Assembly: GCA_032718475.1 (NCBI GenBank) | Contig: JAUCBJ010002827.1 | Span: forward strand, 38,798-102,797 | Length of the DNA: 64,000 nt | Direction: 5' to 3' | From: Nemertoderma westbladi | Taxonomy: Eukaryota; Xenacoelomorpha; Nemertodermatida; Nemertodermatidae | Part shown: positions 1 to 9,148 of the stretch, one piece after another | How positions within the stretch are numbered: the first letter of the stretch is position 1 | Layout: the number at the start of each line of letters is the position of its first letter | Translations under genes and position numbers: made by a program | Notes under the pieces: generated by a model | The model's input: only the letters and a program-made list of their open reading frames with translations | Database searches by the model: none | What the model was told of the DNA's origin: nothing

Positions 1-339
1 ACTTCAGTAATAATTAATTTAAGTTAATATTTTGTTGAATTGGTAAGTTTTTGAATGATTTTTTTTTTTAATATTTTGCTCACTCTTGCTTACCGGTACA
101 ATATTACGCTTACAAGGCTGCAAGGGGATATAGAGTTCCACGATATGTGTACAGTAGTAGCCCTAACTTTGATTTTATGGATCAAACATAATAACAATAA
201 TAATAATTCATTTATTGTTGTCATTTATAGTCAGTAGTGTTGAAGTAGGCGTGGGAAAACTAAAGTAAAATGAAATTGAATAATGGGAAACGTATGAGGC
301 AAAGGTAATAATCTATACTCTAGGCTCCTATACAGTATG
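1..339. other. AT-rich sequence, no gene seen
   Basis: AT-rich DNA with short homopolymers and an (ataata)-like stretch near 190-210. The open frame at 55-237 has low-complexity composition and no recognisable domain, so I do not call it. Confidence 0.5.
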
Positions 340-495
340 GCCTTTGTTTACGAGTTGCCGAAACGTATCTATCAGTTTGTCTAAGCGCATCCTGAACAGT
401 TGCCGAAATACAACTATCTGACTATGAGTTGCCGGAATGCAACCTTGTTGCATTCCCCACTCTTGTTGAATGTTGCCGAAACGCGTCTCTAAATA
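340..495. repeat. Dispersed gttgccgaaac motif cluster
   Basis: The motif gttgccg, usually followed by aaa, occurs at about 354, 399, 428 and 472, so four times in 130 bp. The same 14-mer gttgccgaaacgcg reappears at about 16594, just beyond the 3' end of the split LINE. It may be a degraded short tandem repeat into which the LINE inserted. Function unknown. Confidence 0.45.
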
Positions 496-710
496 CAGAT
501 TCATTTCTTTCAGGTGATTCACATTACTGACGTTTTTTAAACTGTTGACTATTCATTCATTTATTTTATATTATATTTGTCTGTTTGTATATATGATATA
601 TGGTTTTGATTTTCCTATACTGAATTCCAGAACGAGGAGTTCCAGGAACAAATTGAGTATCGGATCCGGTACCAGTACCGGCGGGCGGGGTACTGGCTCC
701 AGCCACGTAA

Positions 711-1151
711 ATGCGGCTATTTCCACCCCCAAAGGAAGTGCTACGAAATCTAAGTCGAAGAAACAGGGCGGAAGAAAATCCGGTGCAAATTGACATGTCC
801 AAACTTTTCTATTGTGATAACTGTCCACCCATTTTCATAAATAAAGCCGATTGCAATCAACATGTAGCAGAGTGCGATCCATCGGTTACTTCTACTAGCG
901 ACGTTTGTCCACATTGTGACACTGCAGTTTCTGGCACTGACTGCCTGGGATGTGAAGTCTGTGGTTGTTGGGTTCATGGACGGTGTCTCAACCTAACCAC
1001 CGTGGAAGTTGCCACAATTGGGGAGTGCAAAAACTGCGTCATTATCTGTAACTCTTGTCTCGGCCGTGGTAAGGTCGGCCTCATCAACCAAACGGAAGAC
1101 GGGCTAGATTCAGTGATTTCGAAAGTACAGAAGTCCCTTTCTGATCACTAG
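711..1151 (+). pseudogene. LINE ORF1 remnant with PHD-like zinc finger
   Basis: The 146-codon open frame has a dense Cys/His pattern in its middle: CDNC, then CPHC, CLGCEVCGCWVH, CKNC and CNSC. This resembles the PHD-type finger found in ORF1 proteins of CR1-like LINEs, which bind the element's RNA or DNA. An overlapping frame (about 620-790) appears to carry the upstream Ser/Gly/Lys-rich part, so a frameshift lies near 790. After the TAG stop at 1149-1151 the same frame continues as a charged, coiled-coil-like stretch ending in an NIVIR motif typical of LINE ORF1. It is a pseudogene of an element, not a host gene. Confidence 0.6.
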
Positions 1152-1499
1152 GATCGGATTTCTGCCCAGATCTCGTGTCTTCGTAGTGATCTGGGTGATG
1201 ACACTTCCCTGTGGAACACGGTCAAATCAAAACGCTCGAACTCCTCTAAAGATTCCACTATTGGCGGTCTATCAGCCGACGATGTAGATAAAGAGGTTCA
1301 AGAGCAACGTCGATGTGAACAGAATATCGTCATCCGTCAGTCCGTGGTCTATCCCTACCTGAAGTCAGTTCTAACGACATTGGTTTTGTCAGCGAATTTA
1401 TCTCTAGTGAGTTCGGCAGTGACACTGCTGTTAGTAAAGTACTATATTAACTTATTTATTTATTTTATTTACTTATTTATTATACTGTATTCAAAACTT

Positions 1500-1800
1500 G
1501 CATCGTGTCTTGCTGCCCCATTATCGGTTATTTTTCAGGTTTCTTTTATCGGCCATGCTTTACCTACTATTTGGTTGACAGCATAAGTTGTACCTGTGTA
1601 CAAGAAAAATGATGCTTCCGACCCTTATAATTACAGGCATGTTTCACTTACTTACATAGCATGTAAAGTAATGGAATTGTGCATTAAAAAGGAATTGTTA
1701 TCGTATTTATATTTGCACAAACTTATAAACAAGGCACAGCATGGTTTCCTGAAAAAACGTTCGACCTGTACCCAACTATTGAACTGTGTTAATGAATGGT
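1500..1800 (+). pseudogene. LINE reverse transcriptase N-terminal fragment
   Basis: The frame reads through motifs typical of the RT start in CR1/Jockey elements: PLSVIF, then PVYKKNDASDPYNYR followed by a degenerate VSLT, then KVMELCIKKEL, then QHGFLKKRSTCTQLL. These are RT blocks 0 to 2. One stop (TAA near 1584) interrupts block 0. The catalytic blocks with DFSKAFD and YADD are absent. The fragment ends at about 1800, where unrelated AT-rich DNA begins. Confidence 0.75.
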
Positions 1801-1887
1801 AACAATGTGTTGGCAAGCTGTATTTTTCGAGGAGTTTGTTATTATACATTTATTATAGGAAGGGATCTAGGGGTCTTAACCTCGAAT

Positions 1888-1918
1888 GATAAGTTTATTT
1901 TACCGAAAATAACTTATC
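1888..1918. repeat. Short inverted repeat (gataagt ... acttatc)
   Basis: A 7-bp perfect inverted repeat spans an AT-rich loop of about 17 bases. It lies between the LINE fragment and the SINE. It may be part of the SINE tail region. No function is claimed. Confidence 0.3.
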
Positions 1919-1984
1919 TTTTATTGGCGCAATTGTAGGACTAATCCCATCACATGCGTACTTTTTAACCGGGTAGTGTACAAA

Positions 1985-2143
1985 TTTAGGAATCGCGTAA
2001 TTTTTCTTGAAATTAATATCTCATATCTCTCCAAACCACGTACGCGTTTCGACCTTACTGGGTCTCATCAGCGTGGTGTCGGATTCGAACCTGGGACCTC
2101 GAGGTGGAAGCCGAGATTACAACCACTAGGCCACAGGTTCTTG
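1985..2143 (-). mobile_element. tRNA-derived SINE
   Basis: Read on the minus strand from about 2143 there is an A box (tggcctagtgg) and, about 35 bases on, a B box (ggttcgaatcc) inside a tRNA-like arm. Together they form an RNA polymerase III promoter. Downstream follows a non-tRNA body with ctgatgagacccagtaagg and gaaacgcgtacg, which recalls the conserved central motif of several invertebrate SINE superfamilies. The tRNA part runs into a tail lacking a CCA end, so this is a SINE and not a functional tRNA gene. Its 5' head abuts the end of the element A exonuclease-type ORF. The distal tail limit, towards 1850, is uncertain. Confidence 0.7.
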
Positions 2144-2395
2144 AAATATGGGGTATTAATTTCAAAGCCAGCTGCCATTTTATTAGCCACTGATTTTTGA
2201 TAATCAAAATTCTTCATAGCCTGCGGCACATGCTCCGCCAAGAAATCTCTGAATTCTCCCCGATTCTCCGGCGTCCACCTGTCCAAATACCTCTGCGTAT
2301 TTATCACTCCGGCATACGACGCCGCCTTCGACACCTCCTGATAGGTAAACGGAAGTCTCCATTTTATAATCTCCAGGTGGGCCTCTTGGTTGATA
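2144..2395 (-). pseudogene. C-terminal tail of the zinc-knuckle ORF, frame-displaced
   Basis: After the stop that ends the upstream frame at 2396, coding-like sequence continues in the +1 frame with charged, non-repetitive residues (for example INQEAHLEIIKW, then TQRYLDRWTPENRGEF) until it runs into the SINE at about 2143. I read this as the original C-terminus of the same protein, cut off by a one-base indel near 2400. No known domain is recognised in it. Confidence 0.45.
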
Positions 2396-3823
2396 TTAAA
2401 GAATGGCCTTCATCCGCTGTCGGGTCATGGTACCGACGTCAGCCCACTCCTCGAAGATCCTAAACTTCTCCTCGTCGTCCATCCAGTCGCACTGGCGTCC
2501 GTAGTGCCCCCGGAAGTTGCACTTAGAGCACCGGTTGTGCAACCGTGGACACGCCCCCATCCTATGACTCGACTCGCGGCAGTAGAGACAGCTAGTCCCC
2601 TTTTGGAATTGGTACAGGCAGTTCCTTTCCTGGTAAGTTTGCCTCCCGCAGTAATCGCAACCGAGTACCAATGCCTCCCACCCCATGTCGTCTTTCCTCC
2701 CAAGCGATCTCCTCGGTCTATGGAGTCGCTGGTAAGCGAACTTCTGGACGTTAGCGTCCCTGTCCACGTCTATCTCCTCGCCCCTCCTGGGCATCGTCTC
2801 CCCGAATACTACCCATGGTGCCATTCCCGGTTGCTCGCCCAACCTGATGGTGCTCCCCGCGAAATCCATCGCTGGCTCCTCATGCACCCAGGCCCGCTTG
2901 CCGGGTCTATCCCAGAAGGCCCTCGCCCCGCTGGCCATCACCACTCTCCCGCCAACCCAGTCTGTGCCCGATTGGCCGATCCTCCCAATGGGCGGCATCT
3001 CTCCGAACTCGTCGTCATCCTCGTCTTCCTCAGGGAGTGGTTCCAATCCCGGTAACCCGGTGGATCCACTGTGTCCCTTCCCACCTTGGCTCTCGCCCAT
3101 GATTCTCCATCCTTCCAGCTCCCCCGGCCTCCTCTGCACGAAATCGCCCTCGGCGCCCGCTGGTATGGGTGTCACCTGCAATCCCGATGTCGACTGTTTC
3201 GGTGACCCTACCGTCCACCCCAACTCTCGCCCTAGAGACTCGCCCGAACTCCCTGATGATGTCCAACGAAGTTCGTCTAAGGCCGCCTGTTCCTCGAACC
3301 CGTAGCTCTCTGCTCTGGCTGCCTCCTCCCTTTCTTCTGCCTCTCTCCTTTCTCGTCTAGCGATTTCTTCCAATCGCTTCTCTTCTCGTCTATCCGCCTC
3401 TAGCTGCTCCCACCTCTGATATGGCGTATCCGCATCCCTGTCTACTAGATGTCGGCAGTTATAATACACCGACTCGCCCTTCAGCCCCGGGTGGTCTACC
3501 AGACCCTCGAAAGCCACTCTGAAGGCTCTTCTGTAGTTCAGGGGTGATCCCGATAGCAGGAATGCTGTTGGTTCTCTCTCGATAACCACGGTGATGAATA
3601 GGTTTAGCAAACCTATCATTATCCAGTCCTCCTGCAGGATATATCGCTTCTGATATACCTTTATCGCTCCTCTCCGGAATTGATACACCTCTTGCTTCCC
3701 CGGCCTCGCTCCCCACTTCAGCGAGTTTGCCAACTCCGCTCCGTACTCCTCCCTGATTTTACCCCAGTCCATTGTTTGTGGCATACGAGTCCCATTAGCT
3801 GGCCCATCGCCACCGCTCCACAA
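2396..3823 (-). CDS. Element A 3' ORF, second frame: exonuclease C-part plus CCHC zinc knuckles
   Basis: This 475-codon frame overlaps the upstream frame by 106 bases in the -1 phase. Its first roughly 70 residues complete the exonuclease-like domain of the upstream frame (LKWGARP, then QKRYILQEDW, resembling the third acidic motif with its tyrosine). Next comes a strongly charged coiled coil (about residues 130-170, rich in Glu/Arg), then a Gly/Ser/Pro-rich linker with an acidic EEDEDDDEF patch. The C-terminus carries two zinc knuckles of C-x2-C-x4-H-x4-C form (CLYCRESSHRMGAC and CSKCNFRGHYGRQC), preceded by CDYC. Such knuckles usually bind nucleic acid in Gag proteins. The ORF lies 3' of integrase, where BEL/Pao elements normally have nothing or an envelope-like gene. 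Confidence 0.6.
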   Translation of the reverse strand: MWSGGDGPANGTRMPQTMDWGKIREEYGAELANSLKWGARPGKQEVYQFRRGAIKVYQKRYILQEDWIMIGLLNLFITVVIEREPTAFLLSGSPLNYRRAFRVAFEGLVDHPGLKGESVYYNCRHLVDRDADTPYQRWEQLEADRREEKRLEEIARRERREAEEREEAARAESYGFEEQAALDELRWTSSGSSGESLGRELGWTVGSPKQSTSGLQVTPIPAGAEGDFVQRRPGELEGWRIMGESQGGKGHSGSTGLPGLEPLPEEDEDDDEFGEMPPIGRIGQSGTDWVGGRVVMASGARAFWDRPGKRAWVHEEPAMDFAGSTIRLGEQPGMAPWVVFGETMPRRGEEIDVDRDANVQKFAYQRLHRPRRSLGRKDDMGWEALVLGCDYCGRQTYQERNCLYQFQKGTSCLYCRESSHRMGACPRLHNRCSKCNFRGHYGRQCDWMDDEEKFRIFEEWADVGTMTRQRMKAIL

Positions 3824-4524
3824 TGGCCCGCGTTCTCCACTAGTCCCAACCCGTCTGGTGCCATCATAGCCATGTAGACCGTTTGCGTATCCAGGAGGTT
3901 GGAGGTCTCCGGACCGATGATCCTCTCCGCATCGTCGCGGATCGCCGATCCCACCTTTATCGTCGACTTCTCCCTTACTAGACTCTGCACCGCTTTCGGC
4001 AGCCGGTTCAACTTCGGTCCGTTCTTCTTCCCATACGTTCCTAGATCGAACAGGAATATATCCCCATTTGGCGCGGCCAAATGCAGGAGTATGGTTCTGG
4101 CCGACCCCGCCGACCCTCTTCTCGAACCTTCCTTGTCTTCCACGGTCCCCTCATCGTCTAGGACCATGTATCCTCCCCTGCTGACGGACTCTACGAACCT
4201 CTTCCAATCCTTTCTCGGTGGCTCCTTTGCGTACTTCGGTATCCCGAACTTCGCCTCGTCTCCCTTCACCATGTAGTGGAAATGCTCGAAGATCGCATTG
4301 TCTAGCGACGGTGTCCCGTAGGTCCCGACCAGTCGCTGTTCGTGCACCTCCCTGAAATGGTCCTGCAGCGCTCGCGCTTTGTGACCCCTCTCTAACCGCT
4401 CGTAGTATCCCCTCGTCTTTTCTTCCGGATGCCTCTCGGTGAAATCCACCAGTATCTCCTTCCCTCCCAACTCCGCCTTTCTCTTTCTGACCAGTTCTCC
4501 GCCATTTCGAACTTTCCCGATCGC
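3718..4524 (-). CDS. Element A 3' ORF, first frame: DEDD-type 3'-5' exonuclease-like domain
   Basis: The frame is open from a TGA at 4525-4527, with no ATG near its start; the first possible initiators are non-ATG codons. The middle reads like the RNase D/WRN/EXD1 exonuclease fold: YMVLDDEG (motif I, D-x-E), ILLHLAAPNGDIFLFDLGTYG (the strand pair after it, shown here as a family pattern), then IKVGSAIRDDAERI (motif II, Asp), then LLDTQTVYMAMM. The third motif falls in the overlapping -1 frame (2396-3823). This fold usually trims RNA or DNA 3' ends with two metal ions; some relatives such as EXD1 act in the piRNA pathway and are catalytically weak. Whether this copy is active is unknown. An alternative is a host gene captured by the element. 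The N-terminal part is basic and unassigned. Confidence 0.5.
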   Translation of the reverse strand, partial: AIGKVRNGGELVRKRKAELGGKEILVDFTERHPEEKTRGYYERLERGHKARALQDHFREVHEQRLVGTYGTPSLDNAIFEHFHYMVKGDEAKFGIPKYAKEPPRKDWKRFVESVSRGGYMVLDDEGTVEDKEGSRRGSAGSARTILLHLAAPNGDIFLFDLGTYGKKNGPKLNRLPKAVQSLVREKSTIKVGSAIRDDAERIIGPETSNLLDTQTVYMAMMAPDGLGLVENAGHCGAVAMGQLMGLVCHKQWTGVKSGRSTERSWQTR

Positions 4525-4528
4525 TCAC

Positions 4529-4929
4529 CTATAAGATGGGGCCTTGCCAAGGCACAATATAAATGAGTGATGTGGTTTGGATGGTCTGTACTGTCCGATA
4601 ATGGCCTATCTCTCACTGTATGTTAGGTTATCGCCTAATTTTCCTACCCTAATTTCCTAAAAGTGCCAAATTCTGCTAAATTTCGTAATTCTGTCCGTTA
4701 CTTAAATTATGTTCCAGAATATTTCTCCTACTGTTACCATAATTTGTCTAATTTTCTATTTTTATTTAATTTTAATATTTAATTTTATCCTACAACTGTA
4801 TTATCAATATCTGCTAATGGATTATTCTACTTTATAATCCATATTCTAGCCTACTCTATGGGCCTGTGCAGTACAGCAGTATGTATCGCGTGGCCTACAC
4901 GATTTATCCAGCTGTACCCACGTGCCCCC
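4529..4929. other. Non-coding spacer between the 3' ORF and the tandem repeats
   Basis: AT-rich sequence without a convincing ORF. On the minus strand, near 4529, the text cttatag then gtgagcg could serve as a splice acceptor or donor just before the exonuclease frame opens. This might explain the missing ATG, but it is inference only. Confidence 0.35.
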
Positions 4930-5560
4930 CTCTCGCTACCTACCACTAACTCTACTAACTTTCCAACTGATTTCTACTAATTCTTACCATATACTATATT
5001 ATACATATCCTCCTACCACTAACTCTTACTACTAACGGTACTATACGTACCCTCTCACTAACTAACTCTCCAACTAACTCTTACTAACCGGTACTACGTA
5101 CCCTCCTACTACTAACTAACTCTCCAACTAGCTCTTACTAACCGGTACTACGTACCCTCTTACTAACTAACTCTCCAACTAACTCTTGCTAACCGGTACT
5201 ACGTACCCTCCTGCTACTAACTAACTCTCCAACTAACTCTTACTAACCGGTACTACGTACCCTCTTACTAACTAACTCTCCAACTAACTCTTGCTAACCG
5301 GTACTACATACCCTCTTACTAACTAACTCTACTAAGGGTACTACGTACCCTCTTACTAACTAACTCTACTAACGGACTACGTACCCTCTTACTAACTAAC
5401 TCTACTAATGGTACTACGTACCCTCTTACCAATTAACTCTACTAATGGTACTACGTACCTTCTTACTAACTAACTCTACTAACGGTACTACATACCCTCT
5501 CACTAACTAACTCTACTAACGGTACTACGTACCCTCTTACCAACTAACTTCTATCTGCCT
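4930..5560. repeat. Tandem repeat block, units of about 40-55 bp
   Basis: Imperfect units made of cttactaactaactct, ccaactaactcttac and ggtactacgtaccc repeat more than ten times; later units lack the ccaactaac part and are shorter. Each unit carries the near-palindrome ggtactacgtacc. It lies directly 3' of the truncated integrase on the element's strand and separates pol from the exonuclease-like ORF. Confidence 0.8.
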
Positions 5561-5580
5561 ACTTACCTATTGCGTATCTA

Positions 5581-7026
5581 CTATGTACTATTACTTTCCT
5601 TTATCTTTCTTTCTTTCTCTATTATTTTTAATTTTATTATTTTTTTTATATAAAAAGTCCTTAGTACGTCCTCTGTTACCATGTGGGTGTTCATTAACTT
5701 TGTCATCAGACGCTTGGAACTACCCACGAGTCTCTCGACGCATCCTAGAGTATGCGGAGCATACGGCGTCCTCCTCTCCCACTTCACCTGTCATCTTCTC
5801 ATGGCTGCCCTGACTTCCTCCCCTTCCAGGATGTCCAAGGCCTCTGCTAGCTCGTTCTCCGCCCCCACAAAGTTGGTTCCGTTATCCGAGTATATTACTG
5901 CGATCGTCCCACCTTTGCGGTCTCTGAACCTCTCTAGGGCATTGATGAATGCCGATGCGGTTGCGTTTTGGGCGAGTTCTATCCCTACCGCCCGCGTGTT
6001 ATTACATACGAAGATAATGCCGTAGCGCTTCTCCGTGTGCCGCATCACCTTAATCTTTATCAGCCCGAACATATCTACACCGCAGTGTGTGAATGGCGGG
6101 TCGTGCTGTCTCACCCTACTGGCCGGTAGTGGCGCCATCTCCTGTATGGCCCGCTCCTTTCTCGTCCGTCGGCAGGTCTGGCACTGCTCCACCACTGCCT
6201 TTACCTTCTTCGTCAACTGTGTGATCCAAAAGGTCCTCCGTATCTCCGTGATGGTCCGGTTGGTGCCCCCGTGCAATATCGACTTATGGGAGTCCCAAAT
6301 GATCTGGTGCACTATCGGCGATTTATTAGGGATGATGATGGGTTTTGGTGGTATAATGAGGCTTTTATTATTTAGAACTCTAGAATTCATTACTAAGATT
6401 CCATCGTCATTGAGTTGTGGCGACAGCGTGATCAGCTCGCTGTCCCGTCGAAGATGTTGATGTTTACCGATTCGCTCCACTTCGTCGCCGTAGCTCTTTC
6501 TTTGTTCGTAAAGGACCATGGCCTTGGCCGCTCCCTCCAGATCGACGTTTGGTTTGTTCTTGGTGTCTTGGCCGACCTCTTTTATGAAGTTCCCGAAGGC
6601 TCTCCAGTACGCCACTAACTTTTTGGTCTTGTACCAACTTGAGCTGTAGCTAAGGAGTTTGTCCGTCGGGTTATCGCACAGTTCTTCCGGTTTTGGTTGC
6701 ACGTCCCTTATCTCCCTCACCAACTGGCTATATATCTCCTCGCCTTCTGAGTCTCCTCCCTCCTCCTCTAGTGCTACTTCCTCTGAGCCCGGGTCCACCT
6801 TCTTCATCGGTGGCCAGGCTGTCCTGTCGTTCAGGAATTGTGGCCCGTGCTGCCACAATACTTCCTTCTTCAAGAAAGTGTGGCGTGCCACGCCCCTCGA
6901 TAACAAGTTCGCTGGGTTCTCGTCCGCTGGGCAGTAGTGCCACCTTTCCAGCTCCGTCGTCGCTCTTATTTCGTCCACCCTTTTGCGACGAATATAGGGT
7001 ATCTCGTCCTCTCGTTGTGTAGCCAA
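5581..7026 (-). pseudogene. BEL/Pao integrase and post-RNase H region, broken
   Basis: The frame starts with the BEL hallmark CPADENPANLLSRG after RNase H. It then shows the zinc-binding HHCC domain (HQIIWDSHKSILHGG ... CQTCRR) and the integrase core (HCGVDMFG, then SDNGTNFVGA). A stop at about 5788-5790 follows AAMRR. The same frame continues with APHTLGCVERLVGS, which holds the expected catalytic Glu, and TEDVLRTF. It is then lost in an A-rich simple repeat at about 5640, so the integrase C-terminus is missing. Integrase would insert element cDNA into the host genome; this copy cannot make a complete one. The entry into this frame from RNase H needs a frameshift near 6985. Confidence 0.75.
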
Positions 7027-7361
7027 CCAAGCACTACCATGGAGTCCGTCCAGTAGTGTGTCTCCTCTATGTTGGGAATAGCATCCATCAGGTAGGCTGT
7101 GGCCCTAACTCCTAACCTCGCAGCTGTCAACTCGAGTTTCGGGACCGATGCTGAATCTGGCGGTGTCGACTTTGCTTTGCTGAATGCAAGTCTGGGCTTA
7201 TGAGCCCCCTCCCATTGTACTAAGTAGAGTGCCACTCCGTATGCCTCCAATGATGCATCGGAGAACATATGTAGATCCAGATTCGTCATGTCCCCATCCG
7301 GGAAATACACGCGTGGCATGCTGTATGTTCCCATCTGTTCTAAACTCTCTGTCCACTTGCA
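6966..7361 (-). pseudogene. BEL/Pao RNase H domain
   Basis: A TAG stop at 7362-7364 separates this frame from the RT ORF, in the same phase. It then reads LHMFSDASLEAYGVALYL (first Asp), PKLELTAARLG (Glu) and YWTDSMVVLGWLHN (Asp), the usual RNase H acidic residues. The reading frame is lost at about 6985 within FVAKG, where the family normally continues as a FVA-RVDEI-like string; that string is found in the next frame (7026-5791). RNase H degrades the RNA strand during reverse transcription. One nonsense and one frameshift mark this as inactive. Confidence 0.75.
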
Positions 7362-9143
7362 CTATTGTTTGCTGAGCTCTTCCGATACCTCTGTATCCCA
7401 CTCATCCTTTAGCTTATATACTTTCTTGAGTATTTGTTTCCCCGTGACTAGTAATGGGGATGCTAGGCGTAGGGGATCGTATATCCTTGCTATATACGAT
7501 ACATAGCCCCTTTTTGTGTGGATGTCCGCGCCCTCCTGGCTCAACTGGTACTTCAACTCGTCTGTCTCTCGGTTCCACACGATCCCTAATGCCTTCTGCT
7601 GGGACTCTACCCTTTTGTTCGCCATGTCCTGTCCCTTGGCTGTCGTGGGATTATCCATGGTCGACTCTGGCCTCCTGTCCTCTATGGCTTTCATGAACTC
7701 TCCCGAACTGGACTGGAACTTGGTCAGGTTGAACCCGGATCCTTTTAGGATGTCGCGAACCTCGCGCCCCGTATCCAGTAGTTCTTTAACCGTGTTTCCA
7801 GACTCCATTCCGTCGTCTACATAGAAGCCGCGTCGAATCATATCGACGGCTTTGGCGCTATATTTCTCTTCTTTACCCTCTACTGTGTTTCTTACAGCCA
7901 CAGTCGTCGTGAATGAGGACGACTTGGCACCCATATTCTGCTCCACCATCTTGTACATCGGTATTGTCGACGGTTCCTCATCGCCGTTGTACCATAGGAA
8001 GTGCTGACTGTCGCTATCCTCTTCCGTTACATGGACTTGGTTGAACATGCCTTCGATGTCGCAGGTGAAGGCGTGCTTCCCATTCCTGAATCTAAGTAGG
8101 ACCTCGATCCCTGAGTTATAGATATTGGGACCCTCCAGCAGGTAATCGTTTAGGCATTTGCCGTCTGTCTTGGCCGATGCGTCAACTACCATCCGCAGTT
8201 TACCTTTCTTTAGATCTAGAGCCACGTGGAGTGGCAGGTAATAGGTCCTGTCCGTGTTTGGTTCGTCGACCTGTAACTCTACGGCCCACCCTTTCTCGAC
8301 ATACTTCCTAATCGTCTTATGAATGTACTCATTCTTTTCGGGGCTCCGTCTTAGCGTTTGCTTCAACTTACGAAGCCTCGTGAGTACCATTCCCTTGTTG
8401 TCAGGTAGCGGTAGTTTTGGTAGTTTCCATACCATCCCTATGGTATACCGCCCCTCGTCGCACCTCATCGACTCCTTTACGCTTTGTAAAGCCTGCTTAT
8501 CTTCTACCGAGGTTCTGACCCCGGTCTCTTTCAATCCCTCAAAATCCTGCCTAAGCAGTCTTCTGAGCTGCTCTTCCGCTCCTCCATCTTCCATCTCCCG
8601 CATAGTTCCCGCGAACATGCACCCTGATGTCTCCGACATCCTAAACGTTATTTTGCTTCTGATTGGGCCGCTCAGCGTCCACCCGAATGGTGTTAAAATT
8701 GCCACCGGGTCACACTGCCTGTATTCGCCTAAGACCGTCTGCATTCTCTCGTGGGCCGTCGGGCAGTCCATTCCTACAATAATGGATACTTTCCTAACAT
8801 CCACGTCTGGTATTGAGAAGTCGATACTGTCTAGGAATTTGTATTGTTCGACCTCGATGTTGGTTGGTCGCCTGGCGTTGATATTTATCGACTCTATCAC
8901 CTGGATGGGGTCAATGGTCGCCCCATAGTCGCATCCCGGTGCTATCGCTGCTATCCCGCACCGTCCAGTCCTCATCCTCAGGACCTCATCTTTGCTGGAG
9001 ATGGTTGTTACCGCCATTCTACTTGGCCTCGTCCTCAATCCTATCTCTTCGGCCACCCAATTCTCAACCAACGTGAAGGCTGCTCCACTGTCGACCAGCA
9101 TCAGTGTGGTTACTGATCGATTGCCTTCCCCAATCACCCGCAC
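7362..9143 (-). CDS. BEL/Pao protease and reverse transcriptase
   Basis: This 593-codon frame opens with an aspartic protease (LMLVDSGAAFTLVENWVAE; catalytic Asp in DSG). It continues with the BEL-type region GMDCPTAHE ... PFGWTLSGP and then the RT. RT motifs seen are KLRMVVDASAKTDG, ACDIEG-like FTCDIEGMFNQV, LWYNGDE, NMGAKSSSF and the catalytic FYVDDGMES. After RT it reads KALGIVWN and YVSYIARIYDPLRLASP, as in Pao elements. It begins 6 bases after the gag stop in the -1 phase, so translation may depend on a -1 shift at the gag end, or on a mutation. It ends at an in-frame TAG just before RNase H. Confidence 0.8.
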   Translation of the reverse strand: MRVIGEGNRSVTTLMLVDSGAAFTLVENWVAEEIGLRTRPSRMAVTTISSKDEVLRMRTGRCGIAAIAPGCDYGATIDPIQVIESININARRPTNIEVEQYKFLDSIDFSIPDVDVRKVSIIVGMDCPTAHERMQTVLGEYRQCDPVAILTPFGWTLSGPIRSKITFRMSETSGCMFAGTMREMEDGGAEEQLRRLLRQDFEGLKETGVRTSVEDKQALQSVKESMRCDEGRYTIGMVWKLPKLPLPDNKGMVLTRLRKLKQTLRRSPEKNEYIHKTIRKYVEKGWAVELQVDEPNTDRTYYLPLHVALDLKKGKLRMVVDASAKTDGKCLNDYLLEGPNIYNSGIEVLLRFRNGKHAFTCDIEGMFNQVHVTEEDSDSQHFLWYNGDEEPSTIPMYKMVEQNMGAKSSSFTTTVAVRNTVEGKEEKYSAKAVDMIRRGFYVDDGMESGNTVKELLDTGREVRDILKGSGFNLTKFQSSSGEFMKAIEDRRPESTMDNPTTAKGQDMANKRVESQQKALGIVWNRETDELKYQLSQEGADIHTKRGYVSYIARIYDPLRLASPLLVTGKQILKKVYKLKDEWDTEVSEELSKQ

Positions 9144-9148
9144 TGGTA

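Larger units (their letters stand above)
600..1805 (+). mobile_element. CR1/Jockey-type LINE, 5' part, internally deleted
   Basis: The segment carries a zinc-finger ORF1 remnant (711-1151), a coiled-coil-like continuation broken by stops (1151-1436), and then a reverse transcriptase N-terminal fragment (about 1500-1800). The order ORF1 then RT is that of CR1/Jockey-group non-LTR retrotransposons. The endonuclease that should lie between them is missing, so this copy has a large internal deletion. The similarity stops at about 1800, in the RT region before the first catalytic block. Sequence of the same type resumes at about 14031, beyond element A. Both ORFs carry stops and frameshifts, so it is dead. 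Confidence 0.7.

Noticed and set aside
2085-2140. A functional tRNA gene
   Set aside because: The tRNA-like part continues into a SINE body with a conserved non-tRNA motif, and the 3' acceptor pairing is lost.
2390-3305. Plus-strand Pro/Ser-rich ORFs opposite the exonuclease/zinc-knuckle ORF
   Set aside because: They are shadows of the minus-strand coding sequence, which has recognisable motifs.
4930-5560. Possible CRISPR-like array
   Set aside because: The genome is eukaryotic, spacers are not unique, and units are contiguous imperfect tandem repeats.
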